In this document: in pieces, positions 15,487 to 24,175 of the stretch
Layout of the letters: every line of letters begins with the position of its first letter
Position numbering within the stretch: the stretch's first letter is position 1
Assembly: GCA_965225895.1 (NCBI GenBank)
Contig: CBDDBR010000011.1
Location: forward strand, 2,046,001-2,110,000
DNA: 64,000 nucleotides
Direction: 5' to 3'
Origin: Endobugula sp965225895
GTDB lineage: Bacteria > Pseudomonadota > Gammaproteobacteria > Pseudomonadales > Cellvibrionaceae
The notes under the pieces: model-generated
The model's database searches: none
Told to the model about the DNA's origin: nothing
What the model saw: the letters and a program-made list of their open reading frames with translations, nothing else
Translations under genes and position numbers: made by a program

Positions 15487-16441
15487 GATCAAAGCCATTG
15501 ATACTTGGCTCTTCAGGTATTCCATTCTCTAACACCGCACTATCCGTCATCTGGCTAAAGGCTCTTGGCGATAAGCCATAACGTTGGTAAAAACGACGAC
15601 TAAAATGTGACATATTAACAAAGCCACTCTCAATTGCCGCTTCGGTCACACTTTTACCTTGGCGCAGCTGTTTAGCCGCACGTTCGATGCGTTTTTGCAT
15701 AATATATTCAGCTGGCGAGCAACCAAGAGCATGTTTAAATTCACGGAAGAACTTAGAGCGGCTCATACAGGCTATTTTACTTAGCGTATCAATATCGAGA
15801 CCATCTTGTAGATTGCTCTCAATCGCATGTAGTGCAAGGTGTAAACCCGTTTTTTCGGGGTTATGCCTAATTTGGCTTAATAAAAAATTGCGTGTTTGTT
15901 GGCGCATCATCCTTACAATGAGCTCAGAAACACCCAATTCCACCAAAATGTCGCGATCCGAGGCATCCTCGCTAAATACATGCACTAAACGCTCAAGTAG
16001 CGACTGAGTCGATATATTCAATGACTGATGCAGAAAGTCCGATTCTCTATAATATGCTTCGGGAGTATTCTGGTACTCTTTCCCTTCCATATTAAGGCGA
16101 TCACATACCTGCTGAATGCTCTTTTTTGTCAGCTGGATTGTCATACACGAGGTGGGAGCATCTTTATTGGCATCAGGAAAATCAATATCTATATGCTGGC
16201 CGGGAGATAGAACAAAGGATTGCCCTGGCGTGAAATCAATGGTTTCGTCACCATGATGAACCACCTTTTTGCCGCTCAACATCCCGCAGAATGTCACTTC
16301 TTCAGAATTAAGACCCACCGCCTTGCAGGACTCATAGGTATCATAAATACTTAATTCAGCATTAGCGCCTGCGTAGTCAATACGATTCTCTATCAAGGTA
16401 CGTGGGTTTTTACGCTGTACCTGCAGTGATGATAATTGCAT
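15476..16441 (-). CDS. AraC-family transcriptional regulator
   Basis: The 321-aa protein has an N-terminal sensory region (about 1-190), including a cupin-like VLSPGQHIDIDFP segment. A C-terminal AraC DNA-binding domain (about 200-300) has two HTH units: LSKIACMSRSKFFREFK and VTEAAIESGFVNMSHFSRRFYQRYGLSPRAF. It is read divergently from an aldehyde dehydrogenase gene across a 236-bp gap. The simplest reading is that it controls that gene in response to an alcohol or aldehyde. The inducer is not visible in the sequence. Confidence 0.88.
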   Translation of the reverse strand: MQLSSLQVQRKNPRTLIENRIDYAGANAELSIYDTYESCKAVGLNSEEVTFCGMLSGKKVVHHGDETIDFTPGQSFVLSPGQHIDIDFPDANKDAPTSCMTIQLTKKSIQQVCDRLNMEGKEYQNTPEAYYRESDFLHQSLNISTQSLLERLVHVFSEDASDRDILVELGVSELIVRMMRQQTRNFLLSQIRHNPEKTGLHLALHAIESNLQDGLDIDTLSKIACMSRSKFFREFKHALGCSPAEYIMQKRIERAAKQLRQGKSVTEAAIESGFVNMSHFSRRFYQRYGLSPRAFSQMTDSAVLENGIPEEPSINGFDPIE

Positions 16442-16622
16442 AACCTGATGCCTCTATCAGTTAATTATGAGCTGTGACCACTCAGATTCGTTAGAATTCA
16501 ACAAATCGGGCCATATTGCATGCAGTTTGGTAGGTATCTACTATACTAACATATCGTACCAATAAAAAGACTCTCAGGCTATTAGTTGACACACACAGAA
16601 CAAAGCCTTTCTTAGCTGGGAA

Positions 16623-16670
16623 TATAATCCCTTCTCTATATTTGTTAATAATAAGAAAATAAGAGAGGAG
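16623..16670 (+). promoter_or_regulatory. Promoter and ribosome binding site of the aldehyde dehydrogenase gene
   Basis: A perfect TATAAT (16623-16628) has no good -35 element at 17 bp, the pattern of an activator-dependent promoter, which suits the divergent AraC regulator. A TTGACA at 16586-16591 is too far away to pair with it. A strong AGAGGAG (16664-16670) precedes the ATG. Confidence 0.5.
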
Positions 16671-16677
16671 AGTTGTA

Positions 16678-18198
16678 ATGTTATACCACCCCCCAGGACA
16701 CCCTGAGTCGGTTCTATCTTTTAAAGCACGCTATGAAAACTTCATTGGTGGCGAGTGGGTTGCGCCTGTACAAGGGCGTTATTTCGAGAATACTACCCCT
16801 GTTACAGGTGAAGTGTTTTGTGAGATTCCACAATCTTCACCTGAAGATATTGAGCTAGCACTTGACGCTGCTCACCGTGCACGTGAGTCGTTCGGTAAAA
16901 CTTCAGTTACTGAGCGTTCAAACATGCTATTAAAAATAGCAGATCGCATTGAAGCAAACCTAGAAATCTTAGCCGTTGCTGAGACTTGGGATAACGGTAA
17001 AGGTGTTCGTGAAACACTAGCTGCTGATATTCCACTAGCGGCAGATCACTTCCGTTATTTCGCTGGTTGTATCCGTGCTCAAGAAGGTACATTGGCAGAA
17101 CTTGATCACAACACTATGTCTTATCATATCCATGAGCCACTAGGTGTTGTTGGTCAAATTATCCCTTGGAACTTCCCAATCCTAATGGCTGCTTGGAAAT
17201 TAGGCCCAGCATTAGCGGCAGGTAACTGCGTAGTAATGAAGCCTGCTGAGCAAACACCAGCTTCTATCTTAGTATTGGTTGAGTTAATCGCTGATCTTTT
17301 ACCACCAGGTGTATTAAACATCGTTAATGGTTTCGGTAAAGATGTTGGTGAAGCACTAGCAACTAGTACTCGCATTTCAAAAATTGCTTTCACTGGTTCA
17401 ACGCCTGTTGGTCAGCGCGTTCTTAAGAATGCAGCAGACAACCTAATTCCTTCAACTGTAGAGCTAGGTGGTAAGTCACCAAACATCTATTTTGAAGATA
17501 TTATGCAACAAGAAGAAAGCTACATCAGTAAATGTGTTGAGGGTCTAGTATTAGCCTTCTTCAACGCAGGTGAAGTATGTACATGTCCTTCTCGTGCACT
17601 TATTCAAGAAAGCATCTACGATGAGTTCATTGAATTAGTTGTTGCTCGCACTAAAGCAATCAAACGTGGTAACCCACTAGACACAGACACTATGGTTGGT
17701 GCGCAAGCATCTAACCAGCAGTTCGAAAAAATCATGTCTTACATGGAAGTTGGTCGCAATGAAGGCGCTGAGTTCCTAACTGGTGGTGGCGCTGAGAAAT
17801 TAGACGGCCCATTCGGCAACGGTTACTACATTGAGCCTACGCTAATGAAAGGCCATAACAAAATGCGTATTTTCCAAGAAGAAATTTTTGGACCAGTTGT
17901 AGGTATCACTACCTTTAAAACTGAAGAAGAAGCACTACGCATTGCCAATGACACTGAGTTTGGTCTAGGTTCTGGTGTATGGACTCGTGACATGAACCGT
18001 GCTTTCCGCATGGGTCGTGGCATTCAGGCTGGACGTGTTTGGACTAACTGTTACCACGCATACCCTGCTCACGCAGCATTCGGTGGTTACAAGAAGTCAG
18101 GTATTGGTCGTGAAACTCACAAAGTTGCACTAGATCATTACCAGCAAACTAAGAACTTATTAGTAAGCTATGACACTAACCCATTAGGTTTCTTCTAA
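16678..18198 (+). CDS. NAD-dependent aldehyde dehydrogenase, ExaC/AcoD type
   Basis: At 506 aa this matches the ExaC/AcoD acetaldehyde dehydrogenases that oxidise aldehydes to acids with NAD in the cytoplasm. Landmarks: PWNFPI (163-168), K188 in VVMKPAEQT, the NAD loop GSTPVG (240-245), catalytic base E262 in VELGGKSPN and nucleophile C301 in NAGEVCTCPSRA. The C-terminal KSGIGRETH is also typical. Codon use is more biased than in neighbouring genes (many -GT/-AA optimal codons), suggesting high expression. It is single-gene, with its own terminator, and is probably driven by the divergent AraC protein. A partner alcohol dehydrogenase is not in the window. Confidence 0.92.
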   Translation: MLYHPPGHPESVLSFKARYENFIGGEWVAPVQGRYFENTTPVTGEVFCEIPQSSPEDIELALDAAHRARESFGKTSVTERSNMLLKIADRIEANLEILAVAETWDNGKGVRETLAADIPLAADHFRYFAGCIRAQEGTLAELDHNTMSYHIHEPLGVVGQIIPWNFPILMAAWKLGPALAAGNCVVMKPAEQTPASILVLVELIADLLPPGVLNIVNGFGKDVGEALATSTRISKIAFTGSTPVGQRVLKNAADNLIPSTVELGGKSPNIYFEDIMQQEESYISKCVEGLVLAFFNAGEVCTCPSRALIQESIYDEFIELVVARTKAIKRGNPLDTDTMVGAQASNQQFEKIMSYMEVGRNEGAEFLTGGGAEKLDGPFGNGYYIEPTLMKGHNKMRIFQEEIFGPVVGITTFKTEEEALRIANDTEFGLGSGVWTRDMNRAFRMGRGIQAGRVWTNCYHAYPAHAAFGGYKKSGIGRETHKVALDHYQQTKNLLVSYDTNPLGFF

Positions 18199-18253
18199 GC
18201 ACATATTGATGCAGTAGAGTTCGCAAGAGCTCGATAAAGAAATCTGGTTAGAC

Positions 18254-18291
18254 AAAAAACACGAGACGCTTAACGGCTCTCGTGTTTTTTT
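18254..18291 (+). terminator. Rho-independent terminator of the aldehyde dehydrogenase gene
   Basis: AAAAAACACGAGA and TCTCGTGTTTTTT form a 13-bp stem with an 11-nt loop, and the 3' arm ends in a run of seven T residues. It lies about 55 bp after the stop codon. Confidence 0.92.
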
Positions 18292-18455
18292 ATGCCCCTC
18301 ATTCCTACTTCGACTAATATCCAATAGCTTTACGTCATGTATTGACTCATTCTGTCGCCCAAATAATAAACAAGACGTTATTCAAGCGCATTACTTTCTC
18401 ATATAAAAATAATTACGATAGATTTTTAACATGCGCCTATCACGGGAAAGGCATC

Positions 18456-18728
18456 ATGAATGAGCAAAACAATCAGCATGCTAAATATATTTTTGATCAC
18501 ATTCAAAAAAGCCTAACCTTAGAACTTGGCCCAATCGCCGATATTCTTTGCCAAGAAGCCTTACAAGAATGGTCAGATGAACTTAAAAATATTAAGCAAC
18601 GCCGAACATTACGCACTATTCATCGCTATGTGTCTAAATTGGCAAACCATATTAATGATGAGCAATGCCAACAACGTTTTATTAATAGCGTGTATCAACT
18701 TGACGCCCTTAAACATTACAGAACATAA
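18456..18728 (+). CDS. Small helical hypothetical protein
   Basis: The 90-aa product is not recognised. The ATG at 18456 is preferred, with GGGAAAGG 5-10 nt upstream; a longer open frame to 18342 has no ribosome binding site. It is predicted to be all-helical, with two amphipathic stretches (ADILCQEALQEWSDELKNI and RTIHRYVSKLANHINDE). The Cache-HAMP gene begins 19 bp after its stop, so they are probably one operon and could interact. Confidence 0.55.
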   Translation: MNEQNNQHAKYIFDHIQKSLTLELGPIADILCQEALQEWSDELKNIKQRRTLRTIHRYVSKLANHINDEQCQQRFINSVYQLDALKHYRT

Positions 18729-18747
18729 CATCTGGAACTTTTAGATT

Positions 18748-20118
18748 ATGAACATTCGTTTCAAAATCACTTTATTCACTTCGCTATTTTTAATGGTGAT
18801 GGTAGGAATACTCACATTTTTCAGCGTACAAAATATTCGAGCACAAGGTGATGAAAGAATACAAAACTATCGTGACAGCGAAGTCAATAAAGTGCGTGCC
18901 CACCTTAAAGACTTGGTGACAGTTGCTTATGAAACCGTTGATCATAACTATAAAAATCTATCTGATCTACATTATCTGAGTCGATTTTATGAACGTAAAT
19001 TACATGATGTAATTCAAACAGGCGAAACCATTATTCGTCGCCATCAACGCTTAGTTCGCGAGGGCAAAGTATCTATAGAAACCGCAAAAAACAACGCTAA
19101 AAATGAAATTAGCGAATTACGCTACGATAACGGCACGGGGTATATTTGGATCAACAGTACAGCAAGCCCCTTCCCCACAATGATCATGCACCCAACAGTG
19201 CCCACACTTGATGGAACTGTATTAAATGATCCAAAATACAACAATGCCTTGGGACAACGCAAAAACTTATTCACCGCAGCCGTTGATATTACAAACAATG
19301 GCAACAATGATGGGTTCATCGATTATTTATGGCCAAAGCCAACACCCAACGGCTTAACAGAGAAAACAGCCAAACTATCTTACGTACGTCGATTTGACGA
19401 ATGGGACTGGATTTTAGGAACAGGCATTTATCTTGATGACGCAAAACAAGAAATAGAAAACCGCATTAAAGAATCCATAAAAACCATGCGTTATGCGAAC
19501 GGTACGGGGTATTTTTGGATTAACGACAATTCCCTGCCTTACCCAAAAATGATTATGCACCCTACAATCCCAGCATTAGATGGAACAATACTCAACAATG
19601 CTGAATTTAATAATGCACAGGGCATCAATAAGAATCTATTTACTGCCTTTGCTGAAATCACACAAAATAGCGAGGGCGAAGGCTTTGTCGACTATTTATG
19701 GCCAAAGCCAACGCCATCAGGACTTACAGCCAAAAAGCCTAAAGAATCTTATGTACGCTTACATAGGCCATCAGGATGGATCATTGGTTCAGGCGTTTAT
19801 ATTGATAGTATTGATGAAGCAGTCATCGTAAAGAAAAAAGAAATGGAACGACAAATCTCGGAACTTATTGTAAAAAATATCAGCTCTGCAGCTGTTTTTA
19901 TTGCCGTTGCGATCATGGGCTCCTTCTTATTTGCCAATACATTAGCCAGCCCAATTAAACGTTTAACCGAAGCCACACGAGATATTAGCCTAGGTAACAA
20001 TTTACTAGAGCCCATTCATGACACTCAAAGAAAAGACGAAATAGGCGAATTAGCTCGCTCCGTTGATCGTTTAAAAATAAGCGTTAGGATTATGATGGGG
20101 CGCATTGTTAAAAAATAG
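18748..20118 (+). CDS. Tandem-Cache membrane sensor ending at HAMP, no output domain
   Basis: The 456-aa protein has an N-terminal transmembrane helix (about 7-26) and two very similar Cache_2-type repeats. Their landmarks are NGTGYIWIN...MIMHP...DYLWPKPTP from about residue 126 and NGTGYFWIN...MIMHP...DYLWPKPTP from about 249. A second transmembrane helix follows (about 370-392), then a HAMP-like domain beginning ASPIKRLTEATRDI. It ends within or just after HAMP at MGRIVKK. Cache domains bind small ligands outside the cell and HAMP relays the signal, but the usual methyl-accepting, kinase or GGDEF module is absent. No such module continues in another frame downstream, so this looks like a natural end rather than a frameshift. 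Confidence 0.8.
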   Translation: MNIRFKITLFTSLFLMVMVGILTFFSVQNIRAQGDERIQNYRDSEVNKVRAHLKDLVTVAYETVDHNYKNLSDLHYLSRFYERKLHDVIQTGETIIRRHQRLVREGKVSIETAKNNAKNEISELRYDNGTGYIWINSTASPFPTMIMHPTVPTLDGTVLNDPKYNNALGQRKNLFTAAVDITNNGNNDGFIDYLWPKPTPNGLTEKTAKLSYVRRFDEWDWILGTGIYLDDAKQEIENRIKESIKTMRYANGTGYFWINDNSLPYPKMIMHPTIPALDGTILNNAEFNNAQGINKNLFTAFAEITQNSEGEGFVDYLWPKPTPSGLTAKKPKESYVRLHRPSGWIIGSGVYIDSIDEAVIVKKKEMERQISELIVKNISSAAVFIAVAIMGSFLFANTLASPIKRLTEATRDISLGNNLLEPIHDTQRKDEIGELARSVDRLKISVRIMMGRIVKK

Positions 20119-20411
20119 CACTCAACAAATAGGGTCATTGCAACAATCATCACGCTCAAGCCACACCTCGCTTTCGCGCTCCTATTTAAAAATGGAATAC
20201 CATAACGCTATAGTTCCTACCACATGCCTTATCATGCACGTCGTGATGCGAGCCTGCCCACCTATAATAGCTCTACTCCTACCCTTAACACTGTAGATTA
20301 GATTTACTCAACACTTAAGAGTAATATATCGCTAACATTGGCTACTCAAAAGCAAATAGCCCTTGTTGTTTGTACCCTAAATACAAACCCTCAACGATAA
20401 GGAGATACGTT
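20119..20411. other. 293-bp intergenic region
   Basis: No supported gene, repeat or RNA. A short hydrophobic frame (about 34 codons near 20191-20296) lacks a ribosome binding site and was not called. The right end holds the AAGGAG site of the holin gene. Confidence 0.4.
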
Positions 20412-21026
20412 ATGCCCGACAATAATAAAAAAAGTGTATGGGACAGAATTAAAAAGTACGCACCTGCTGTTGCTACCGCACTCATTAACCCCGTTGCTGG
20501 GGGCGCCATGGCAATTAAAACATTATCTAAGCAATTAGGTGTTGAAGAAACAGAAGACGCCGTAGCCGCCGCAGTAGAACGCATGAGTGACAGCGAGCTA
20601 CAAATACAGCTTAAAACTCTCGATTTGGCGTTCCATAAAGCCTCTTTAGAAGCCGAAGAAAAACGCTATCAAGCCGATGCCGATGTATTAATTAAAGTAC
20701 AAGATACCGCCATTGCCGAAGTCAATTCTGACGATATTTATGTACGACGCACTCGCCCTATGATTGGTCGATGGTCATTTTTCTTAGGGGCGGGATACAG
20801 TATTGGCGCTGAATTACTGGAGTTTATTAGCCCACTCATAGACCTTGAAGCACTGTCAAAAACGCAAGGAACAACGTCAGAATTAATGTTTGCCGTGATG
20901 CAAGCTGCCGCAAAAGTAGCAGAAAATGGCGGTGCTGATCCCTTGATTGCCACCGCAATATTTGCACCCTGCATGGCATATATCGGCGCACGATCAATCG
21001 ATAAAAGAAAGCCTTGGGCAAAATAA
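20412..21026 (+). CDS. 3TM-type holin family protein
   Basis: AAGGAG at 20398-20403 identifies the ATG at 20412, giving 204 aa. It resembles the 3TM holin (GTA_holin_3TM) family: a basic N-terminus (WDRIKKYAPAVATALINPVAGG), a central charged coiled stretch (about 75-105), the conserved RRTRPMIGRW motif, then hydrophobic segments (FFLGAGYSIGAELLEF and ATAIFAPCMAYIGA). Holins permeabilise the inner membrane during phage or gene-transfer-agent release. No endolysin, capsid or integrase gene is near, so this is an orphan, either a prophage relic or a domesticated gene. Confidence 0.7.
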   Translation: MPDNNKKSVWDRIKKYAPAVATALINPVAGGAMAIKTLSKQLGVEETEDAVAAAVERMSDSELQIQLKTLDLAFHKASLEAEEKRYQADADVLIKVQDTAIAEVNSDDIYVRRTRPMIGRWSFFLGAGYSIGAELLEFISPLIDLEALSKTQGTTSELMFAVMQAAAKVAENGGADPLIATAIFAPCMAYIGARSIDKRKPWAK

Positions 21027-21358
21027 TATACTACCTATAACCCTCTCAAGTAGCGCTTGCGAGGGTATCCCTTTCACAATGCTTACCCTATACCACTTTA
21101 ATTGATCACTTTTCACATATAACAACATAATACGCTGCGCCTAAAATCTAGCTATCGATAGATAGTAAAAAAACAAATTTTGTTCAGACCCCGTAGAAAA
21201 ACAAAAATTCCCCATCTGCTGATTGCTCTTTACTATCGCTTACATAAGCAAATTCTATGCACCAAAATAGGTGTTCCACAGTCTTTAATAGCGTAAGGCA
21301 TCTTACTGCTGTCCCTGAAAAACGGGGCCATTTTATTAATTATTTAGAGAACACTCAT
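21027..21358. other. 332-bp intergenic region with a weak terminator-like hairpin
   Basis: CCCTCTCAAG (21041-21050) and CTTGCGAGGG (21056-21065) form a 10-bp stem with one mismatch and a 5-nt loop shortly after the holin stop codon; only a short pyrimidine tract follows. The rest is AT-rich with an AGCTATCGATAG near-palindrome. It presumably includes the promoter of the outer-membrane protein gene. Confidence 0.45.
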
Positions 21359-22024
21359 ATGAATAACATCCTGTCAAAAAGAAATATTTTTTCTGCTCTA
21401 TTATTAGCAAGTGCAGTATCTAGTGCTCACGCTGGCTGGTATACAGAATCTACTGTACTTAATTCAGATCTTGACGATACTGCATTATCAAGCACAGGCC
21501 GTGACGTTAATATTGAGTTTGACGAAGACCTTGGATTTAGTACCGCTATTGGTTTTGAGTTTTCAAACGGTTTACGTTTAGAAGGTGAATACCTTAGTAC
21601 TGAGAATGATACTGAAACAGTAAATTTTAACGGCACCAACTTTTCTGGCGGTGCTGCTCGCGGCAACATAGAAACAGAATCTATTTTCTTTAATCTAATC
21701 AAAAGTTTTAATCATGCCGGCACTTACTCACCTTATATTGGAGCAGGTATTGGCTATACCGATGTTGAGAGCTCAGTAAGCTATGGTAATGGTCCTGCCG
21801 CTATTAACGACAGCGACGAAGTGTTTTCTTATCAATTTTTAGCGGGTTTAGACGTTGCGTTTACCTCTAAACTTTCGGGATTTGTTGAGTACCGTTTTGT
21901 TGGCGCAGATGATGTTAGTTTAAATCGCTTTGGTGGCGGCCCTGGTGGGCTACAAAACACCACCCAAGAAGGTGATATAGAACTAGATGCTTTTGCTTTA
22001 GGATTAAAATATAACTTTAACTAA
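21359..22024 (+). CDS. Outer-membrane beta-barrel protein (OmpA/OMP_b-brl type)
   Basis: The ATG at 21359 gives a textbook signal peptide (KRNIFSALLLASAVSSAHA, cleaved before GWYTES), total 221 aa. The mature part alternates polar and hydrophobic residues in amphipathic strands (GFEFSNGLRLEGEYL, YSPYIGAGIGYTDVES, LSGFVEYRFVGADD). It ends in a strand closing with KYNFN; a terminal aromatic is usual for barrels, and here the last residue is Asn after Phe. This fits the eight-stranded OMP_b-brl family. A longer open frame upstream has no signal peptide and is not used. Function beyond outer-membrane location is not known. Confidence 0.75.
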   Translation: MNNILSKRNIFSALLLASAVSSAHAGWYTESTVLNSDLDDTALSSTGRDVNIEFDEDLGFSTAIGFEFSNGLRLEGEYLSTENDTETVNFNGTNFSGGAARGNIETESIFFNLIKSFNHAGTYSPYIGAGIGYTDVESSVSYGNGPAAINDSDEVFSYQFLAGLDVAFTSKLSGFVEYRFVGADDVSLNRFGGGPGGLQNTTQEGDIELDAFALGLKYNFN

Positions 22025-22104
22025 CATTCTCATCTAGACATGAATATTGGTGTCTACTGAGCATTTAATAGATAATAGCGCTTTATCATTGTTGATACAT
22101 ACCC

Positions 22105-22788
22105 ATGTTATTTATCATTATTGGCATTGCGCTATTGTTACTCATTTGTGGGCCACACCTATGGGTAAAATATGTTATTAAAAAACACCATAAACACTTG
22201 CCCAATACCCCTGGAACGGGAGGCGAGCTAGCAGCACATTTATTAAAACAGTATCAACTGAACGATGTACAATTAAAAGAAGCCGCACAAGACAACAACC
22301 ATTACAGTCTTGAAGATAATAGCGTGAACTTAAGCCCCGATGTTTTTCACGGAAAATCTCTTTCTGCCATTGCTATTGCCACTCACGAAGTAGGCCATGC
22401 TATTCAATTTAATCGCCAAGAACCTATTAGCTTATTGCGTACAAAATATATGGGTACCGCTTTTCGGTTGCGTAAAATAGGAATTACCTTATTAATGATC
22501 ATGCCGATTATCGGCGTGCTTACCGCATTACCTTCTTTATCTTTTATTACGTTAATTATAGGCTTAATAACACTATTAATTTCTGTAGGCTTACACTTAG
22601 CTGTATTGCCCGAAGAATGGGACGCAAGCTTTAATAAAGCGCTCCCAATACTTGAAAAAGGTCAGTACGTACCCCCAGAATATTTACCCGCCATTAAACA
22701 CGTATTAACAGCTTGCGCATTAACTTATGTCGCCGCCGCACTGATTAATATTTTACGTTTATGGTATTGGCTGCGATTAATTCGCTAA
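22105..22788 (+). CDS. YugP-type membrane zinc metallopeptidase
   Basis: The 227-aa protein has an N-terminal transmembrane helix, a short cytoplasmic or peripheral domain carrying the zinc motif HEVGHAIQF (about residues 94-102), then a helix pair and a further C-terminal helix. This is the organisation of the YugP/Zn_protease_2 family. The downstream ExEWDASFN segment (PEEWDASF) holds the conserved acidic residue. It is presumably a membrane-anchored protease; natural substrates are unknown. It precedes exonuclease III by 16 bp on the same strand. Confidence 0.8.
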   Translation: MLFIIIGIALLLLICGPHLWVKYVIKKHHKHLPNTPGTGGELAAHLLKQYQLNDVQLKEAAQDNNHYSLEDNSVNLSPDVFHGKSLSAIAIATHEVGHAIQFNRQEPISLLRTKYMGTAFRLRKIGITLLMIMPIIGVLTALPSLSFITLIIGLITLLISVGLHLAVLPEEWDASFNKALPILEKGQYVPPEYLPAIKHVLTACALTYVAAALINILRLWYWLRLIR

Positions 22789-22804
22789 TACTAAAGGATT
22801 CTTT

Positions 22805-23623
22805 ATGAAAGTTATTTCAATTAATGTTAACGGTATTCGTGCAGCAGGCCGTAAAGGCATGTTTGAATGGTTAAAAAAAATAGATGCCGATGTGATTTGC
22901 TTGCAAGAACTCAAGGCACAACCCGATCAAATTACAGACCCCTTGTACCATCCTGAGGGATACCATTGTTATTTTCATTCCGCAGAAAAAAAAGGCTACA
23001 GTGGCGTTGGTATTTATTGCAAGAAAAAACCTAATGCCATTCACTACGGCTTAGGTGCCATTGATAAAAATGATTGGTCCGATGTTGATAGCGAAGGACG
23101 TTACCTACAAGTAGATTTTGATGGCATTAGTGTAGCATCACTCTATATGCCTTCTGGCTCATCTAAAGAAGAACGCCAATTATTTAAGTACGACATGATG
23201 GATCGATTCGAGCCTGTTTTACAAGCCATGCAACGTAAACGCCGAGAGTTTATTATTTGTGGTGATTGGAATATTGCTCACAAAAAAATTGATATTAAAA
23301 ATTGGCGAGGCAACCAGAAAAATTCTGGTTTTTTACCCGAAGAAAGAGCATGGATGGATTGGTTACTTAACGATAGTGACAATCAACGCGATAAAGTATT
23401 GCACTTTGCCGATGCTTTTAGGCTTATCAATCAAGAGCCTGAGCAATACACTTGGTGGTCTAATCGCGGTCAAGCGTGGGCGAACAACACGGGCTGGCGT
23501 ATTGATTATCAAATAATTACCCAAGGTTTAAAAGATGCGGTAGTCAAAGGTTCGGAGCTGATCTATAAAGAAGAAAGATTTTCAGATCATGCGCCACTTG
23601 TAATCGAATATCGTGGCTATTAA
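22805..23623 (+). CDS. xthA: Exodeoxyribonuclease III
   Basis: The 272-aa enzyme belongs to the exonuclease III/AP endonuclease family, which repairs abasic sites and 3'-blocked ends. Conserved catalytic segments are present: SINVNGIRAA (N7), CLQELKAQ with metal-binding Glu, YMPSGS, GDWNIAH and the C-terminal SDHAPLVIEY Asp-His pair. The length fits the family. AAAGGA precedes the ATG. It is 16 bp downstream of the YugP-type gene and might be co-transcribed, although functions are unrelated. Confidence 0.92.
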   Translation: MKVISINVNGIRAAGRKGMFEWLKKIDADVICLQELKAQPDQITDPLYHPEGYHCYFHSAEKKGYSGVGIYCKKKPNAIHYGLGAIDKNDWSDVDSEGRYLQVDFDGISVASLYMPSGSSKEERQLFKYDMMDRFEPVLQAMQRKRREFIICGDWNIAHKKIDIKNWRGNQKNSGFLPEERAWMDWLLNDSDNQRDKVLHFADAFRLINQEPEQYTWWSNRGQAWANNTGWRIDYQIITQGLKDAVVKGSELIYKEERFSDHAPLVIEYRGY

Positions 23624-23687
23624 AACAAAAGATAACAATACTATTTGTATCCGCAATATTGTTATCTTTACCCACTAACACCAATCG

Positions 23688-24107
23688 TTATTTAGCAAAA
23701 CCTATAGCAAAAGCGGTACATATCGGTTTTTCTAACATTGTTTGTAAAGCAATCTCAATATTGCCATTAACCGTTGATGTTGCAACAAATTCTGCATGAG
23801 ATTCTTTATCGTGCCCAACACTATTAAACAATTCGCCCTGCTTATCATCCAAGATACGGTAATGTGATTGCACCGACGAAGCGCTACAACTCGCCAGATA
23901 ATAGCGTGTGCCCGCACGCAATGTCACGGGTAACTGCATGACATCATTCAACCATAATACTTGATGAACAGAGCCACCCAATGATGAAGACAATACATCC
24001 ATTTGGTGCTTACATTGCTCAGCAACCGCTTCACATTGCGCATAACTATGGATAGAGAAAAAAGACAGAAAAAAAGCCAAAAACACACGGTATATTTGCA
24101 TATTCAT
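23688..24107 (-). CDS. Secreted hypothetical protein
   Basis: The 139-aa protein has a signal peptide (MNMQIYRVFLAFFLSFFSIHSYAQ). The mature part has four or five cysteines (CEAVAEQC, ASCSAS, PICTAF) and strand-rich composition. It should be periplasmic or secreted, possibly with disulphides. I do not recognise a family. It stands alone and is convergent with xthA. Confidence 0.6.
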   Translation of the reverse strand: MNMQIYRVFLAFFLSFFSIHSYAQCEAVAEQCKHQMDVLSSSLGGSVHQVLWLNDVMQLPVTLRAGTRYYLASCSASSVQSHYRILDDKQGELFNSVGHDKESHAEFVATSTVNGNIEIALQTMLEKPICTAFAIGFAK

Positions 24108-24175
24108 TACCCCGATCTAATGATAAGAATAATATAACGCATGTTATTCAAACAATCGAATACTATTTTTATCTC

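Noticed and set aside
20105..20296. 63-aa frame after the Cache-HAMP gene that might be a remnant of an output domain
   Set aside because: The sequence shows no MCP hairpin, kinase or GGDEF pattern, so it does not support a frameshifted longer receptor.
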